Shown here piece by piece: positions 40,568 through 41,092 of a DNA stretch of 41,092 bases; the first letter of the stretch is position 1; every line of letters begins with the position of its first letter. The stretch spans positions 1-41,092 of the forward strand of contig CACKIQ010000006.1 in NCBI GenBank assembly GCA_902600245.1. Direction: 5' to 3'. The notes under the pieces were generated by a model. The model saw only the letters and a list, made by a program, of their open reading frames with translations. It searched no databases and had not been told where the DNA came from. This DNA comes from an uncultured Pelagibacteraceae bacterium. GTDB lineage: Bacteria; Pseudomonadota; Alphaproteobacteria; Pelagibacterales; Pelagibacteraceae. A program made the position numbers and the translations under genes.

Positions 40568-41092
40568 ATGAACTTACTTAAGTCAACAGGCACATTTGGT
40601 TTTTATACTATCATTAGTAGATTGCTTGGTTATTTAAGAGATATTTTAATAGCAATTTTTCTAGGAACAGGGATGTTGGCTGATGCTTTTTTTGTAGCAT
40701 TTAGAATTCCAAATACTTTTAGAAGATTGTTTGCCGAAGGCACCTTTAATGCAGCATTCGTTCCAAGTTATTCATCAGAAATTACTAGGGGAAAAAAACA
40801 ATCAAACAAATTTGCTAACGATATTTTTAATCTCCTTTTTTTAGGATTGTTATTTTTAACAGTAATAATTGAGATTTTCATGCCTGCATTTGTTTCAATT
40901 ATTGCTCCAGGATTTGTGGGGAATTTAGAAAAAATGGAGGTAGCAATTAATTTAACAAGAATTACTTTTCCTTTTTTATTTTTTATTTGTTTAGCCTCAT
41001 TTTTTTCTGCAATCTTAAACTCACACAATAAATTTGCAGCTGCTGCTGCTGCCCCAATTATATTGAATATTGTTTTAATTTTAGTATTAATT
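40568..41092 (+). CDS. murJ: Lipid II flippase MurJ (3' truncated by window edge)
   Basis: MNLLKSTGTFGFYTIISRLLGYLRDILIAIFLGTGMLADAFFVAFRIPNTFRRLFAEGTFNAAFVPSYS; frame open to window end; not in supplied ORF list. Confidence 0.95.
   Translation, partial: MNLLKSTGTFGFYTIISRLLGYLRDILIAIFLGTGMLADAFFVAFRIPNTFRRLFAEGTFNAAFVPSYSSEITRGKKQSNKFANDIFNLLFLGLLFLTVIIEIFMPAFVSIIAPGFVGNLEKMEVAINLTRITFPFLFFICLASFFSAILNSHNKFAAAAAAPIILNIVLILVLI

Noticed and set aside
1-41092. Search for CRISPR arrays, tRNA/rRNA genes, transposases, phage or toxin-antitoxin modules
   Set aside because: None recognised by eye. tRNAscan-SE and Infernal would be needed to exclude small RNAs formally.

Overview
This AT-rich window is compact alphaproteobacterial chromosome. 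Gene order and base composition best fit a SAR11/Pelagibacter-like organism, which is an inference. It reads as the replication-origin neighbourhood. Genes diverge from an AT-rich intergenic region at about 10.06-10.32 kb that carries two perfect DnaA boxes and lies between ppsR and hemE. The right arm runs hemE-hemH-hemJ-rho-(2OG oxygenase)-mnmE-mnmG-rsmG-parA-parB, and a near-perfect parS lies inside rsmG. The left arm is ppsR-maf-aroE-coaE-dnaQ, then secB/fxsA, a Tim44-like gene, an Smr gene and hslVU. Other genes include holA, lptE, leuS, a major porin with a strong SD and terminator, yggS, an L,D-transpeptidase, an adenosine kinase-like gene, nth, dapB, dnaJ-dnaK-grpE, rdgB, an LpoA-like gene, rsmI, a BON lipoprotein, maeB and a truncated murJ. 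The main accessory element is a four-gene cassette (sulfotransferase, TPR, 2OG-Fe(II) oxygenase, sulfotransferase) between hslU and smr. Two small genes are missing from the supplied ORF list: a 40-aa ArfA-like ribosome-rescue factor and a 55-aa single-TM protein upstream of dapB. No tRNA, rRNA, CRISPR array or transposase was recognised. I did not find a convincing wholly new system. The best candidates are the sulfotransferase/oxygenase cassette, the ArfA-like ORF and the pseudo-receiver regulator paired with the L,D-transpeptidase.
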